A DNA stretch of 64,000 nucleotides from Polynucleobacter brandtiae (GCF_002797575.1 NZ_PGTX01000002.1:62001-126000), one strand, 5' to 3'; shown: positions 31,197 through 41,164, numbered from the stretch's first letter. The notes: generated from the sequence alone by a model not told the origin. Numbers and translations: made by a program.

Positions 31197-31821
31197 TGAA
31201 AAATTCTTGAGCCTGAAGGGGTAAATCGGTGCACAGCAATAACTGATTTTGTGGGGTGTTGATATTTTTGATCCAGTTCCATGTATCAAGATGATGATCT
31301 CTTCCATGAAGCTCAGGTGAAACTATGGCAATTGGATTTTGACTAAAAAGATTTAACTCTACGCCCTTATCTCTATACCAATCGCCCTTAAATGCATCTA
31401 ACCAAACTCCAGAAGCCCTGCCTCCATAGTCATGATATGACTCATACTCACTAACCCGTACATATGTAGTTAATTGCATATTTAAGTATCCCAGCATATC
31501 TGGCACAGCCATATCAAAGAGGAAATACCGTTTTTCCGACCAATCTTGCAAATGGGCACTCAGCAACTTTTGCAGTCCATCTGATTTCACATTCAAGGCA
31601 TGTGGCACATCAACCGGGAAGGTATCACATAGTTCAAAAAAGGTCTTTGCTGAAACGGCATTTTGATCAGGGATGTCATGGCTAACCACTAATTGACCAC
31701 CATAGTCTCGAAAATCCGTTTCGATGCCGAAGCCGTGTTTTAATGCTCGCTCAAAAGAAGCTAGAGTATTTTTTTCGGCTGGGTGATCCCACATTCCGCG
31801 GTGAGCAATGATCTTTAGCAT
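31189..31821 (-). CDS. GDPD-like (glycerophosphodiester phosphodiesterase fold) protein
   Basis: 210 residues. IAHRGMWDHPAEKNTLASFERALKHGFGIETDFRDYGGQLVVSHD carries the GDPD signature: His-Arg, the Glu of IETDF and the catalytic His of VVSHD. Known members split glycerol-3-phosphate diesters in the periplasm or cytoplasm. It lacks a signal peptide. As first gene of the five-gene operon with HAD, two NTP-transferases and a cupin, it suggests a phosphodiester or glycerol-phosphate-type substituent. That pathway is inferred. Confidence 0.7.
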   Translation of the reverse strand: MLKIIAHRGMWDHPAEKNTLASFERALKHGFGIETDFRDYGGQLVVSHDIPDQNAVSAKTFFELCDTFPVDVPHALNVKSDGLQKLLSAHLQDWSEKRYFLFDMAVPDMLGYLNMQLTTYVRVSEYESYHDYGGRASGVWLDAFKGDWYRDKGVELNLFSQNPIAIVSPELHGRDHHLDTWNWIKNINTPQNQLLLCTDLPLQAQEFFNE

Positions 31822-31912
31822 GCAGGGAGGTCTTATTTTTTATTCGGTTTATTAATGATAGTAGGGTTATTGCTGATGATAATGCGTATCTCCACCAGAT
31901 TCTCTTGGAAAT

Positions 31913-32340
31913 TTATATTGCGGCATTAATGCCTCTCCCGTATAAAAATATTTTCTTGAAGTCATTACTGCTATAAATGCCTTTCATATCGCCGTTTAAG
32001 ATAAAGCGCTCAGGAATTCTCGCTCCCAACTGGTCGTCAGTTTTAATATCGAAATTCTTCACTGAGGATAACTCAGACTTTTGATCCGCCCCGGTCTTTA
32101 CCGAAAATAAATTTTCGGCATGCTTTAAGCTATTCATTGTGGAAATAACTTGCCTATTTATGATGGATTTATAACCAATGGGGTTTTTACTTGTCTCGGG
32201 ATCCTCGCTGAGAATAATCTCATCAAAAACCAATCCTTCGGAGGATGTTACCGCCCATCCACATCAGATGATTCTGGATTGAGGGGAAATGGCTTCGGAT
32301 TGTCAAGGGGTTATCGCCAGTGCCTTGTGCGACCTAGCCC
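31913..32340 (-). pseudogene. decayed WavE-family gene
   Basis: The main open piece (31913 to about 32240) reads GLVFDEIILSEDPETSK, NRQVISTMNSLKHAENLFSVKTGAD and a basic end (IPERFI), matching the middle and C-terminus of WavE proteins. Upstream, in another frame, VAQG and LTIRSHFPS match the WavE N-terminus. At least one frameshift and several deletions separate these, and no start codon joins them. It sits between rmlC and the GDPD operon on the cluster's minus strand. Confidence 0.65.
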
Positions 32341-32373
32341 TAGTTTACGTAATGAATGAACACAGAAGCAGCC

Positions 32374-32946
32374 TTAAAACTTGATAGCTGAATCCCAAGC
32401 CAATCCAACCACATCCTTCGCATTCAAGTTAGGCGAAATACCTGGCGGCAATGGCCACTCAATCGCAATACTCGGATCACGCCATGAGAGGCAAACTTCG
32501 CTACTGGGATCGTAGTAATCGGTTGTTTTATATAAAAACTCAGCTGTTTCAGACAACACTAAAAAGCCATGGGCAAAGCCAGGCGGCACCCATAATTGTT
32601 TATGGTTCTCGGCGGAGAGCTCTATACCCACCCATTTACCAAAAGTCTCAGATTCTTTTCTCACATCTACCGCTACATCAAACACACTTCCCGAAGTCAC
32701 TCGAACCAATTTTCCCTGGGTATGCTTGAGCTGATAATGTAAGCCCCGAAGCGTCCACTGCCTAGAAAAGGAATGATTATCTTGAACAAACTGGATATCT
32801 AACCCAGTAGCTTTTGCAAAATCATTGGCATTAAAGGATTCCGTAAACCAACCGCGGTTATCACCAAACACCTTTGGCTCAATAATAAGAACATCAGGAA
32901 TAGCAGTGGGAACTATCTGTAATTTAGTATTAAACTCTACAGTCAT
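32374..32946 (-). CDS. rmlC: dTDP-4-dehydrorhamnose 3,5-epimerase
   Basis: 190 residues. DNRGWFTESFNANDF, VQDNHSFSRQWTLRGLHYQ and GKLVRVTSGSVFDVAVDVR are RmlC signatures; the His in LRGLHYQ and the Tyr in EFLYKTTDYYDP are catalytic. It is a cupin-fold enzyme of cytoplasmic dTDP-L-rhamnose synthesis. The start overlaps the rmlA stop by one base. The order on this strand is rmlB, rmlD, rmlA, rmlC, so all four enzymes are co-transcribed. Confidence 0.95.
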   Translation of the reverse strand: MTVEFNTKLQIVPTAIPDVLIIEPKVFGDNRGWFTESFNANDFAKATGLDIQFVQDNHSFSRQWTLRGLHYQLKHTQGKLVRVTSGSVFDVAVDVRKESETFGKWVGIELSAENHKQLWVPPGFAHGFLVLSETAEFLYKTTDYYDPSSEVCLSWRDPSIAIEWPLPPGISPNLNAKDVVGLAWDSAIKF

Positions 32947-33851
32947 TACGCTACCTTTTTCCCAAACTCATGCACTATTTTGCTCAAATACTGCCCGTAA
33001 CTATTTTTCTTGAGCTGATCCGCTACCTTTTGTACTACCTCTGCAGTGATCCAGCCTTGACGAAAGGCAATTTCTTCTGGGCATGCCACCATCAGGCCCT
33101 GGCGCTTTTGCAGTGTGGCAATAAAACCCGCGGCATCGAGTAAAGAATCGTGTGTACCCGTATCCAGCCATGCATAGCCACGTCCCATAATCTCCACGCT
33201 TAGGGTATTTTGATCGAGGTAGACGCGATTCACATCAGTGATCTCTAGCTCTCCACGAGCACTAGGCTGAATAGTCGCTGCGATGTCGCAAACTTGATTA
33301 TCGTAAAAGTAAAGACCGGTCACTGCGTAATTACTCTTGGGTTTCTGAGGCTTTTCTTCAAGCGAAATCGCCTTGTTATGCTGATCGAACTCCACTACCC
33401 CATAGCGCTCTGGATCATTGACGTGATAAGCAAATACTGTTGCACCACTGTTTCGGTCATTTGCGCTACTCAACTGCCCAACTAACTCATGGCCATAAAA
33501 AATGTTATCTCCCAGCACCAATGCACTTGGGTTATTACCAACAAATGTCTTTCCCAGAGTGAATGCTTGTGCCAAGCCATCTGGTGAAGGTTGCACGCAA
33601 TATTGGATATTTAAACCCCACTGCGAACCATCACCTAAAAGTTCCGTAAACCGTGGCGTATCGTGTGGCGTCGATATCAACAAGATATCCCGAATACCAG
33701 CCAACATTAAGGTTGTTAAGGGGTAATAGACCATTGGCTTGTCATACACTGGCATTAATTGCTTAGACACAGCCTGTGTTACTGGATAAAGGCGCGTGCC
33801 TGAGCCACCCGCTAAGATGATGCCTTTACGGCCGCTATTCAAAAGATTCAT
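32946..33851 (-). CDS. rmlA: glucose-1-phosphate thymidylyltransferase
   Basis: 301 residues from ATG 33851; the longer frame from 33905 runs into rml[32 protein letters not shown] is the nucleotide-binding loop, with later [10 protein letters not shown] and [15 protein letters not shown]. It makes dTDP-glucose from dTTP and glucose-1-phosphate, the first step to dTDP-rhamnose. The ATG overlaps the rmlD stop by four bases. Confidence 0.96.
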   Translation of the reverse strand: MNLLNSGRKGIILAGGSGTRLYPVTQAVSKQLMPVYDKPMVYYPLTTLMLAGIRDILLISTPHDTPRFTELLGDGSQWGLNIQYCVQPSPDGLAQAFTLGKTFVGNNPSALVLGDNIFYGHELVGQLSSANDRNSGATVFAYHVNDPERYGVVEFDQHNKAISLEEKPQKPKSNYAVTGLYFYDNQVCDIAATIQPSARGELEITDVNRVYLDQNTLSVEIMGRGYAWLDTGTHDSLLDAAGFIATLQKRQGLMVACPEEIAFRQGWITAEVVQKVADQLKKNSYGQYLSKIVHEFGKKVA

Positions 33852-34771
33852 ATTAAGCCTTGTGTCGCTAGATGTTGTACATACATTTTTACTTGCCCTT
33901 GCCACTCTGGGAATACATAGTCTTGTCCGGCTTTACCCAATGCAAGTCTGAGCTTATCTGTAGCCATTTTTGAATTGGCTGGCCGAGGCGCAGGCAAAGA
34001 ATACTCTGTTGCCGGGATGGGTTTTATATCTTCAGGCTTGCATGCTAGTTGCACTCCCAGGTCTAAGGCTGACTGAATAACCAACACTGCTAGCCCATAC
34101 CAGCTAGTATCCCCTGAGGGTACAGCGTGGTAGATACCCGAATCAGAAGGCTTACTGCCTAAAGCAAAACTCATATCCGCGAGCCACCCTGCGCTCGTGG
34201 GCACTCCAAACTGATCGGCAATGATGCGTAACTGGGATCTCTCTTTAGCCAACTTCAAAATAGTACGAATAAAGTTTCCGCCATCTCCATAAACCCAACT
34301 AGTACGAAATATTTGATAACCGCCATATTCTGATTGCTGATTACCAAATGCACTAATAATTGCCCGCTCTCCAGCTAGCTTAGTTTTTCCATACACACTC
34401 AGGGGATTTACTGCATAAGACTCTTCATACCAACCTACTTTAGAGCCATCAAATACATAATCGGTTGAAAAGTGCAGCAGTTGGGCCTGATTGTGTGCCG
34501 CATACCTTGCCATGCAGGCTGGTGCAAGCTCATTTAGAGAGCGCGCAGCTTCCATGTCTTTTTCGGCCTGATCGACAGCGGTATAAGCGGCAGCATTAAT
34601 AATGATCTTTGGCTCAAACTGCGTTAAAGCAAACTCAATTTTTTTGGTATCCGTAAGGTCACATTCGGCGCGCCCCAAAAAAAGTAACTGCTCAGCATCA
34701 AAGCGCTCACTCAGTAAGGCCTGAAAAGCCCTTCCTAACTGACCATCTTTACCAAATAGGATCACTTTCAT
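33848..34771 (-). CDS. rmlD: dTDP-4-dehydrorhamnose reductase
   Basis: 307 residues, a Rossmann-fold reductase: [14 protein letters not shown] binds [15 protein letters not shown] and the YGKTKLAGE motif (YxxxK) hold the catalytic Tyr and Lys. It makes the last step to dTDP-L-rhamnose. The protein ends in a 40-residue C-terminal part with [13 protein letters not shown], normal for RmlD. It starts 14 bases after the rmlB stop. Confidence 0.95.
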   Translation of the reverse strand: MKVILFGKDGQLGRAFQALLSERFDAEQLLFLGRAECDLTDTKKIEFALTQFEPKIIINAAAYTAVDQAEKDMEAARSLNELAPACMARYAAHNQAQLLHFSTDYVFDGSKVGWYEESYAVNPLSVYGKTKLAGERAIISAFGNQQSEYGGYQIFRTSWVYGDGGNFIRTILKLAKERSQLRIIADQFGVPTSAGWLADMSFALGSKPSDSGIYHAVPSGDTSWYGLAVLVIQSALDLGVQLACKPEDIKPIPATEYSLPAPRPANSKMATDKLRLALGKAGQDYVFPEWQGQVKMYVQHLATQGLI

Positions 34772-34785
34772 TATTTTTTCATCAA

Positions 34786-35844
34786 TTAGTCATACTGCTT
34801 TTTCAGCCAATCTCGATAAGATCCACTAACAACCCCGTCGATCCATGCTGGGTTGTCCAGATACCATTCAATAGTTTTTTTAATACCACTATCAAACGTT
34901 TCAGCAGGTCTCCAACCCAGCTCTCGCTCAATCTTTCCGGCATCAATTGCATACCGACGATCATGACCTGGGCGATCTGTCACATAAGTAATTTGCTCTG
35001 CATACGATCTACCATCAACACGGGGCTTTAGTTCATCCAAAATAGTACAAATTGTCCTCACCACATCAATATTGGCTTTTTCATTCCAACCACCGATATT
35101 GTAGGTCTCCCCTAATTTGCCTCTAGCTAAGACTTCGCGAATAGCCGAACAATGGTCTCCCACAAAGAGCCAATCTCGAATTTGCTGGCCATCGCCATAA
35201 ATTGGCAAGGGCTTGCTATTTAAGGCATTGAGAATCACCAGCGGGATTAACTTTTCTGGAAAATGATAAGGGCCATAGTTATTTGAGCAATTAGTAGTCA
35301 CCACCGGAAAGCCGTAGGTATGAAACCAAGCACGCACTAAATGATCGGAGGCTGCTTTGGAAGCTGAATATGGACTATTGGGCTCATAGGCATGTGTTTC
35401 AGTAAAAGCGGGATCCGTTAACGACAGAGACCCATACACCTCATCTGTCGAGACATGATGAAAGCGAAATTGCTCTTTTGCAGAACCCTCTAAAGACTTC
35501 CAATACGCAAGAGCGGACTCCAGTAAATGAAAGGTGCCCACAATATTCGTATGAATAAATTCAGCGGGACCATGAATAGATCGGTCAACATGGCTTTCTG
35601 CAGCAAAATTGACAATAGCGCGAGGTTGATACTGCACTAACAACCGATCAATTAAATCCTTATCCCCGATATCCCCATGCACAAATATGTGGCGAGAATC
35701 ACCTTCCAAGGATTCCAAAGTGGCTAAATTACCCGCATACGTTAACTTATCAAGATTAATAACTGCCTCATTACTCGGGATCTTTAACCAATCTAGTACA
35801 AAGTTACCCCCAATAAAACCTGCGCCACCAGTCACTAAAATCAT
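34786..35844 (-). CDS. rmlB: dTDP-glucose 4,6-dehydratase
   Basis: 352 residues, full length. [16 protein letters not shown] is the NAD-binding motif; [11 protein letters not shown] and [14 protein letters not shown] hold the catalytic Asp-Glu and YxxxK. It converts dTDP-glucose to the 4-keto-6-deoxy form. It is first in the rmlBDAC operon. The AT-rich gap of 53 bases upstream, before the GT10 gene on the same strand, could hold a promoter. Confidence 0.96.
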   Translation of the reverse strand: MILVTGGAGFIGGNFVLDWLKIPSNEAVINLDKLTYAGNLATLESLEGDSRHIFVHGDIGDKDLIDRLLVQYQPRAIVNFAAESHVDRSIHGPAEFIHTNIVGTFHLLESALAYWKSLEGSAKEQFRFHHVSTDEVYGSLSLTDPAFTETHAYEPNSPYSASKAASDHLVRAWFHTYGFPVVTTNCSNNYGPYHFPEKLIPLVILNALNSKPLPIYGDGQQIRDWLFVGDHCSAIREVLARGKLGETYNIGGWNEKANIDVVRTICTILDELKPRVDGRSYAEQITYVTDRPGHDRRYAIDAGKIERELGWRPAETFDSGIKKTIEWYLDNPAWIDGVVSGSYRDWLKKQYD

Positions 35845-35897
35845 AAAAACCCTAAATCGAGACTTAATTAATAAGAAATATATCTTTAAATTCTATA

Positions 35898-36956
35898 TTA
35901 GTTACTGAGCACGCCAGTAATTTCATTGATAATTTTTTGAGCGAACATCTGTGATCCATGAATCAAGAAGCTATCACTCTTGATAAACTCTCTTCCCGCA
36001 CGTTGCATGCCAATAAATTCTATTTCTGTCATATTAGTGAGGTACTGATAAAGCGCCTCATAAGACTGAAATTTTCTAAAATCGATGTAGCAAGCTTGCG
36101 GGATGTATTCGTCTATATTTGGCTCTCCCCAATAAATCGGAATACAGCCAGCAAGGAGTGAATCAAATATTTTCTCAGTTAAATAGCCGCGAATATCTCG
36201 GGCATTTTCAAAGCATATACAAAATCTTGTCTTCGCTAAAACTGATCGTTTTTTTTGAACAGGACCTTGATAGCTTGGAAAATTAAATCTATTGCTTATT
36301 AATGGGAGAATCTTTTGCAGTCGATAGATTAATTTACCCATCCTACCGAATCGCTTTTGGGGCACAGTCCAACCATTTCCATACAGGTAGAACTGGTCTA
36401 AAGCATTTTTCTCAAACCAGCGAATTGCCTTGACTCTCTCGGAGTACAACTCCCTACTATCGGCTGAATTAGCATGGCGATTGCTGCCAATCAAACAACA
36501 AAAATTTGGTCTTGTAGAGTAGCCAAACTCAAATTCATCCCAAAACTCCTCAGGAACAGGGTTGGGTATTCTTATTTCCTTAAATTTGCGATGATCAAAT
36601 CCCCGTAAGTCAAGCCTCTCTAGAAGATTGAGATCCCAAGTAAATATGCCATCAAATAAATTCAAGTATTCAGGGTCTGCATTAATGGGAACTGTCAGAG
36701 GCGTCTCAAATAGGATGAGATAGTTTTTTCCCTTAGCGAGCACATCAACGGGAATGGATTCAACATAAAGATTAAAGTCAGCTGCGAGTCCTTTCTCTTT
36801 GAGCATATCGCACGTATGCAGCTCAACCCCATTTAGTGATGCATAGTTGCGCAATACTCTAAATGGCTCTAGGCAATCATCCCTATTCCGCTGACTACGA
36901 GGATCAAAAAGGTCATCTTTTCCAAACTCCCACCCGTAGATACTCCCGATCAGCAT
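35898..36956 (-). CDS. GT10 family alpha-1,3/4-fucosyltransferase-like protein
   Basis: 352 residues. The C-terminal third has the GT10 donor-site motif: FCICFENARDIRGYLTEKIFDSLLAGCIPIYWG, with conserved Glu-Asn, Tyr-x-Thr-Glu-Lys and PIYWG. Family members transfer fucose from GDP-fucose, as in Lewis-antigen synthesis by Helicobacter. No membrane anchor is seen, so it probably acts at the inner face of the membrane. It lies back to back with a GT11 gene across 69 bases. No gmd or fcl gene is near. Confidence 0.8.
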   Translation of the reverse strand: MLIGSIYGWEFGKDDLFDPRSQRNRDDCLEPFRVLRNYASLNGVELHTCDMLKEKGLAADFNLYVESIPVDVLAKGKNYLILFETPLTVPINADPEYLNLFDGIFTWDLNLLERLDLRGFDHRKFKEIRIPNPVPEEFWDEFEFGYSTRPNFCCLIGSNRHANSADSRELYSERVKAIRWFEKNALDQFYLYGNGWTVPQKRFGRMGKLIYRLQKILPLISNRFNFPSYQGPVQKKRSVLAKTRFCICFENARDIRGYLTEKIFDSLLAGCIPIYWGEPNIDEYIPQACYIDFRKFQSYEALYQYLTNMTEIEFIGMQRAGREFIKSDSFLIHGSQMFAQKIINEITGVLSN

Positions 36957-37025
36957 AATTTATTCATTAAGTAGCGCACTCGGTTTATTTTTAAGGGGAT
37001 AGAATTAATGCTTTGATTATCACTT

Positions 37026-37916
37026 ATGAATATTATCGTACAGCTCCAGGGCGGACTAGGGAATCAGTTATTTCAGTATGCTACTGCTCGAGCGTTAGCA
37101 ACCCATCATCAAGCATCATTAGCGTTGGACGTTGCCTGGTATGGCAAAAGCGATGAGGATGTCACCAGTCGGAAAATGCAGCTCTCTGAGCTTAATATTG
37201 ATGCATCCATCATAGATAGATCACCCCTAATAACTCCCCCGAAAAAAATAAGGAAGCTAATTCATCAGCTATTTCCCATTAATCCCTATTTCTTTAAAGA
37301 GAAGAGGCCTTATCGCTACGAGCGCCAACTGTTTGCTGCCAGCCCCTACAAAAATCAAGAAATGTACCTTCTAGGTTACTGGCAGTCTTATAAGTATTTT
37401 GAAAAACTGAAAAACTTACTTCGAAAAGAGTTGACTCCCAATTATTCGCTTACATTTGAGTACCAAGCATATTTACAAAAAATTCAGTCTACAGAATCTG
37501 TGATGGTGCACGTACGTCGTGGGGATTACATCAATTTAGCCTCAGCAGCGAAAGTTCATGGTTGTCTTGAGCTTGAGTACTATCAAAAAGGGATGCAAAT
37601 CTTCATAGAGATGGGGCCTTCAATGCATTTTTTTGTTTTCTCAGATGACATTGAGTGGGCTAAAAGATATCTGCCCTTTCAAGATCGCTGCTCATTCGTT
37701 CAGGTTTCGGTAGAGAAAGAATCGGCGCCACAGGAGTTGTATTTAATGTCGCAGTGCAAAAGACATCTCATTGCCAACAGCTCACTAAGTTGGTGGGGAG
37801 CATGGCTAGCTCATGAAGATCATCAAATAAATACCGTCATCTGCCCCAAAAGTTGGACTACAGATTACCAAGCTCATTGGGATGATCTTCTGCCATCATC
37901 CTGGCTAAGAATTTAG
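37026..37916 (+). CDS. GT11 family alpha-1,2-fucosyltransferase
   Basis: 296 residues. MNIIVQLQGGLGNQLFQYATARALA is the GT11 N-terminal motif, VMVHVRRGDYIN the HxRRxDY GDP-fucose-binding motif, and LIANSSLSWWGAWLA the third motif. Such enzymes add alpha-1,2-fucose to a hexose or HexNAc in O-antigens. All three motifs are intact. Its stop overlaps that of the convergent GT2 gene by four bases. Confidence 0.9.
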   Translation: MNIIVQLQGGLGNQLFQYATARALATHHQASLALDVAWYGKSDEDVTSRKMQLSELNIDASIIDRSPLITPPKKIRKLIHQLFPINPYFFKEKRPYRYERQLFAASPYKNQEMYLLGYWQSYKYFEKLKNLLRKELTPNYSLTFEYQAYLQKIQSTESVMVHVRRGDYINLASAAKVHGCLELEYYQKGMQIFIEMGPSMHFFVFSDDIEWAKRYLPFQDRCSFVQVSVEKESAPQELYLMSQCKRHLIANSSLSWWGAWLAHEDHQINTVICPKSWTTDYQAHWDDLLPSSWLRI

Positions 37917-38839
37917 GCTGTATACCCAACCAAAGTTGCATAGCAAGCAACAAGGAATCGCTCAAGCCTAGTAAATGGCGTGTAAATTCCATTTCCACGA
38001 AATTGATATCTTGAGTAAATTTGATAGTTAGCAGAAAGTGAAATATTCGGTATTTTCTTATTGAGCTGAACTAAAAATTTTGGGGCTAAGCGTAATCTCT
38101 CCAAAATAGGCATTTTTCTTGGGGAAAGTAAGGGGTCTATTCCAAGCTGAGCTATATAGTCTGCTCGGCAACGATCGAATATTTTCATGGCACTAGCGTT
38201 TTGAACACGACTAATTTGCTTTGGATGAATACGATAAGTAATTAACTGATCTTTTAAGTTTGCAAACCTATAGCCCGCTAAAGCCAGAGCCTGCCATAGC
38301 GAGTAATCCTCAGCATGGTCATTCCCAGATTGATACTGAAATTTTTTAAAAATTTCAGCTTTACCCATCACTGCAGGATTACAAAGCGGGCAGTAAACCG
38401 TGATGAGGGCTCTGATATCGGAATCAGAGTAAGCCTGCTTAGAGTTTCGTCTTTGCCCAGTTTCCTCGTTATAAGTTTGATGTGCACCACTACATAAATC
38501 TGCCTTGCCGGCCTCTAAAAACGCGAACTGTTTTTCGAGTCTATCAGGAAAGGCCACATCATCATTATCTAAATAGGCAATATATTTCCCTCTAGCCTGC
38601 TTAATAAGGGCGTTACGAACCGCTACTAATCCTTGGTTTTTTGTAAGATGTGTTTTGATAATTCTAGGATCTTCATAGCTATCAATGATGCGTCCGGTAG
38701 CGTCAGAAGATCCATCATTAATAATGCATAGTTCAAAATCAGAAAAAGTTTGATTCAAAATACTATCAATAGCTTCAGAGATATACTTTTCAGAGTTGTA
38801 CGCTGGCATCAAAACACTGATCAACGGCTGAGCATTCAT
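37913..38839 (-). CDS. GT2 family glycosyltransferase
   Basis: 308 residues. ISVLMPAYNSEKYISEAIDSILNQTFSDFELCIINDGSSD is the GT-A nucleotide-sugar fold, and IAYLDNDDVAFPDRLEKQ holds the metal-binding Asp pair. LGNDHAEDYSLW-like acidic residues follow (NDHAEDYSLWQALAL). Donor and acceptor sugars are not predictable; rhamnose is plausible given the rml genes. It lies 14 bases from the next gene on the same strand. Confidence 0.88.
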   Translation of the reverse strand: MNAQPLISVLMPAYNSEKYISEAIDSILNQTFSDFELCIINDGSSDATGRIIDSYEDPRIIKTHLTKNQGLVAVRNALIKQARGKYIAYLDNDDVAFPDRLEKQFAFLEAGKADLCSGAHQTYNEETGQRRNSKQAYSDSDIRALITVYCPLCNPAVMGKAEIFKKFQYQSGNDHAEDYSLWQALALAGYRFANLKDQLITYRIHPKQISRVQNASAMKIFDRCRADYIAQLGIDPLLSPRKMPILERLRLAPKFLVQLNKKIPNISLSANYQIYSRYQFRGNGIYTPFTRLERFLVACYATLVGYTA

Positions 38840-38853
38840 ATTTAAATATCGAG

Positions 38854-39756
38854 TTAAGTGAAGCTTTGCATGTAACGATAAATACGCTTTATTTTTTTGA
38901 GTGCTCTGGAAAAAAATGGTTTAGCATCCCCGCCCAAATGCATTTCGCTTTGCCATGTGGATTGATAAATAACCCCCAAGTAACCGTCAATCAACCGAGC
39001 TTGTGTTTCTCCAATTCTTCGCAGTAAATAGTATTGCCAATCATAGTGATAAACCCTGAATATTGGCTCTATTGGAAGTAAACGTATGGCACGGTATTTA
39101 AGTAAAGTCTCGCCATATACCAAACTCTCAGGCATGTCTTTTTTAATAAATTCCCAAATAGTGATTCCTGCAGGGATCAACAGATTCTCATCCAATGATC
39201 TCCAGACTTTTGAAGACCAAATGAAGGGAGAAGGGGCACAGTAGTAAACGGGTCCCTGGCGAGAGAAAAAATCCATCACCTTTACTGACTCAGCCCGCAG
39301 ATCTTTTTCAACCTTCAATTGACGACGATTACTGGCCATCTGAAAAAAATCTTTGTTTTGGTGGATTACCGTATACGGTTCACCATTGTTGCCAATAAAA
39401 TCACTACAACGAAAGTCCCGAATAAAAACGCTGTCAGAATCCAAGCACACGTAATTTTCAGAAATGCCAAGACGCCAAAATTCAGATTTAACAATTTGCT
39501 GCGAAAGTCCGCCAAGCATAGACTGATACAAAATAAAGTCGGCATTTGGATTGGCCCTAACAATGGATTCGTCTGAGACCCAAATAAAAGTAGCTTCATC
39601 TCCTAAAACCTCATCAAACAACGCTTTATCAGCATCAGGTGTAGACACATAAAATGGGATGCGCTCGACATTAAACTTTTCAACAGACAAGGCGAGGCGC
39701 TTAAGTCGCAAAAAATCCCTCTTATAAGACTTGCAATATAAAACGAGATCTCTCAT
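38854..39756 (-). CDS. DUF6492-like putative glycosyltransferase
   Basis: 300 residues from ATG 39756 (MRDLVLYCKSYKRDFLRLK). The YCKSYKRD start, RIPFYVSTPD, and YVCLDSDSVFIRDF (an Asp-x-Asp in a GT-A-like setting) fit the DUF6492 family, found in polysaccharide loci. The role is probably sugar transfer, but no member that I know of is characterised. It overlaps the GT4 gene by four bases. Confidence 0.65.
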   Translation of the reverse strand: MRDLVLYCKSYKRDFLRLKRLALSVEKFNVERIPFYVSTPDADKALFDEVLGDEATFIWVSDESIVRANPNADFILYQSMLGGLSQQIVKSEFWRLGISENYVCLDSDSVFIRDFRCSDFIGNNGEPYTVIHQNKDFFQMASNRRQLKVEKDLRAESVKVMDFFSRQGPVYYCAPSPFIWSSKVWRSLDENLLIPAGITIWEFIKKDMPESLVYGETLLKYRAIRLLPIEPIFRVYHYDWQYYLLRRIGETQARLIDGYLGVIYQSTWQSEMHLGGDAKPFFSRALKKIKRIYRYMQSFT

Positions 39757-41090
39757 GCCTTTTTCTCTATTAGTGATACACACTTCAGAATGTCATTTAC
39801 GGCATTGTCAACGCCGATTGGGGCCCATATAGGATCCCTCAGATTCTTCTGACACCAATCTAACCAAATGTTTTCTAATGCTATTGCAATACTGTCTGCA
39901 TCGCACTGTTTGCATAAATAGGACTGTCTATCGAGCAACATTTGATTTAACTGAGGATTGCGATGGGTAATGCACCAAATGGGACGTCCGGTCCAAAGAT
40001 ATTCATAAAACTTAGAAGGGATGTATTCTGCGCACCATTCATCATTACCGTGAAGCAGGATCAAAATATCCGCTTCTTGCATTTTTTCGACTACACGCTC
40101 CCGCCCCGACTTCCCGCTAATGGCATCCTTTTCAAGGCGGCCGTGAGCTATCAAACTATCCTCAAGATCAAGGCGGGCAAGAGCCTCCGTGGTCAATAGA
40201 TCGAGAGGAGCTCCATATGCATGAATACGGATCAAGTCTTTAGCTTCAGGGTATTTTTGGATTAAAGACTTTAAGGCTTTAACAATGGTGGAGAGTGAGC
40301 GATCTTTTGCCAATGAGCCAAAATGACACAAATGAAGATGCTTACTGTATTGATGTTCTTGCTTTTGCATTAGTCCGCCAGGAGGCTCTGCTCCAGGCAG
40401 AATCATGAGTCCGTTTGCGTACCCAGGCGTATTCAGGAGAGGATTACGCACTTTGGCATAGTGCACTGCCCCATCAGTAAACCACCATACCAAATCTGCA
40501 TATCGACAGAGTTGCTTTTCTAAATACTGCCGAAAGCGGGCATCCCGATTCTGAGGCTGATCAAATCCTTGATCTTCAGGGCTCTTACGAATAACTAACG
40601 GGTCATGGATTTCTGCGATCCAAGGTAGACCCGTTTTTTTCTTGAGCCATAAAGCGGCCAAGTGTGCAGACCAAGCGCCGCCGGTAGAGTAAATTAAATC
40701 TACCTTGCCATTGCGGATTGCTCGTAGCCCATGCAGATAGGCAGGCATCGCCCAAGACCATTGACTGGAGTAACCCAGCAAGAGTTTCTCTAAAGCAATA
40801 AAGGGAGCAAGCAAAAATGACACGGTGCGCGTAGTCAGTTTATAAAACCACCCGCGCCCATATTGGTTGGCAATCCAATGCCGAAAATCAAACCGGAAAG
40901 CAGCTGGCCCCCAGGCTAAAAATTGCCGATGGGTAATGTGCTGATCTTGAATACCCGTGATCGAGCTAAACACGATAGGTGTGATGCCCGCCTCTACGAA
41001 ATAGGGGATCTTATCGGTAATGGTTTGGCTCGCAGCCCTGCCATCCATGTTAAATCCATGAGACAGAATCAACCAGCGCTTTTCTTGCAT
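39753..41090 (-). CDS. GT4-like glycosyltransferase
   Basis: 445 residues with two Rossmann domains. The N-terminal one has HGFNMDGRAASQTIT and STGGAWSAHLAALWLKKKTGLPWIAEIHDP; the C-terminal has HFGSLAKDRSLSTIVKAL and the donor-site region ADILILLHGNDEWCAEYIPSKFYEYLWTGRPI with E-x7-E spacing. It belongs to the GT-B class and uses an NDP-sugar. It is the last glycan gene before the housekeeping block and the first on its transcript. Confidence 0.82.
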   Translation of the reverse strand: MQEKRWLILSHGFNMDGRAASQTITDKIPYFVEAGITPIVFSSITGIQDQHITHRQFLAWGPAAFRFDFRHWIANQYGRGWFYKLTTRTVSFLLAPFIALEKLLLGYSSQWSWAMPAYLHGLRAIRNGKVDLIYSTGGAWSAHLAALWLKKKTGLPWIAEIHDPLVIRKSPEDQGFDQPQNRDARFRQYLEKQLCRYADLVWWFTDGAVHYAKVRNPLLNTPGYANGLMILPGAEPPGGLMQKQEHQYSKHLHLCHFGSLAKDRSLSTIVKALKSLIQKYPEAKDLIRIHAYGAPLDLLTTEALARLDLEDSLIAHGRLEKDAISGKSGRERVVEKMQEADILILLHGNDEWCAEYIPSKFYEYLWTGRPIWCITHRNPQLNQMLLDRQSYLCKQCDADSIAIALENIWLDWCQKNLRDPIWAPIGVDNAVNDILKCVSLIEKKA

Positions 41091-41108
41091 GATGTCGGGG
41101 TGGGCTAT

Positions 41109-41164
41109 GGTTAGTGGGTTGTGGTAGTGGGTTGTTATTGGTGGGTTGATATTGGTAGGTTTTT
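41109..41164. repeat. degenerate 14-bp G/T-rich tandem repeat, four units
   Basis: Four 14-base units: GGTTAGTGGGTTGT, GGTAGTGGGTTGTT, ATTGGTGGGTTGAT and ATTGGTAGGTTTTT. They fill the gap between the GT4 gene start and the pyrB stop, the border between glycan cluster and core genes. No gene product is encoded. Confidence 0.7.
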
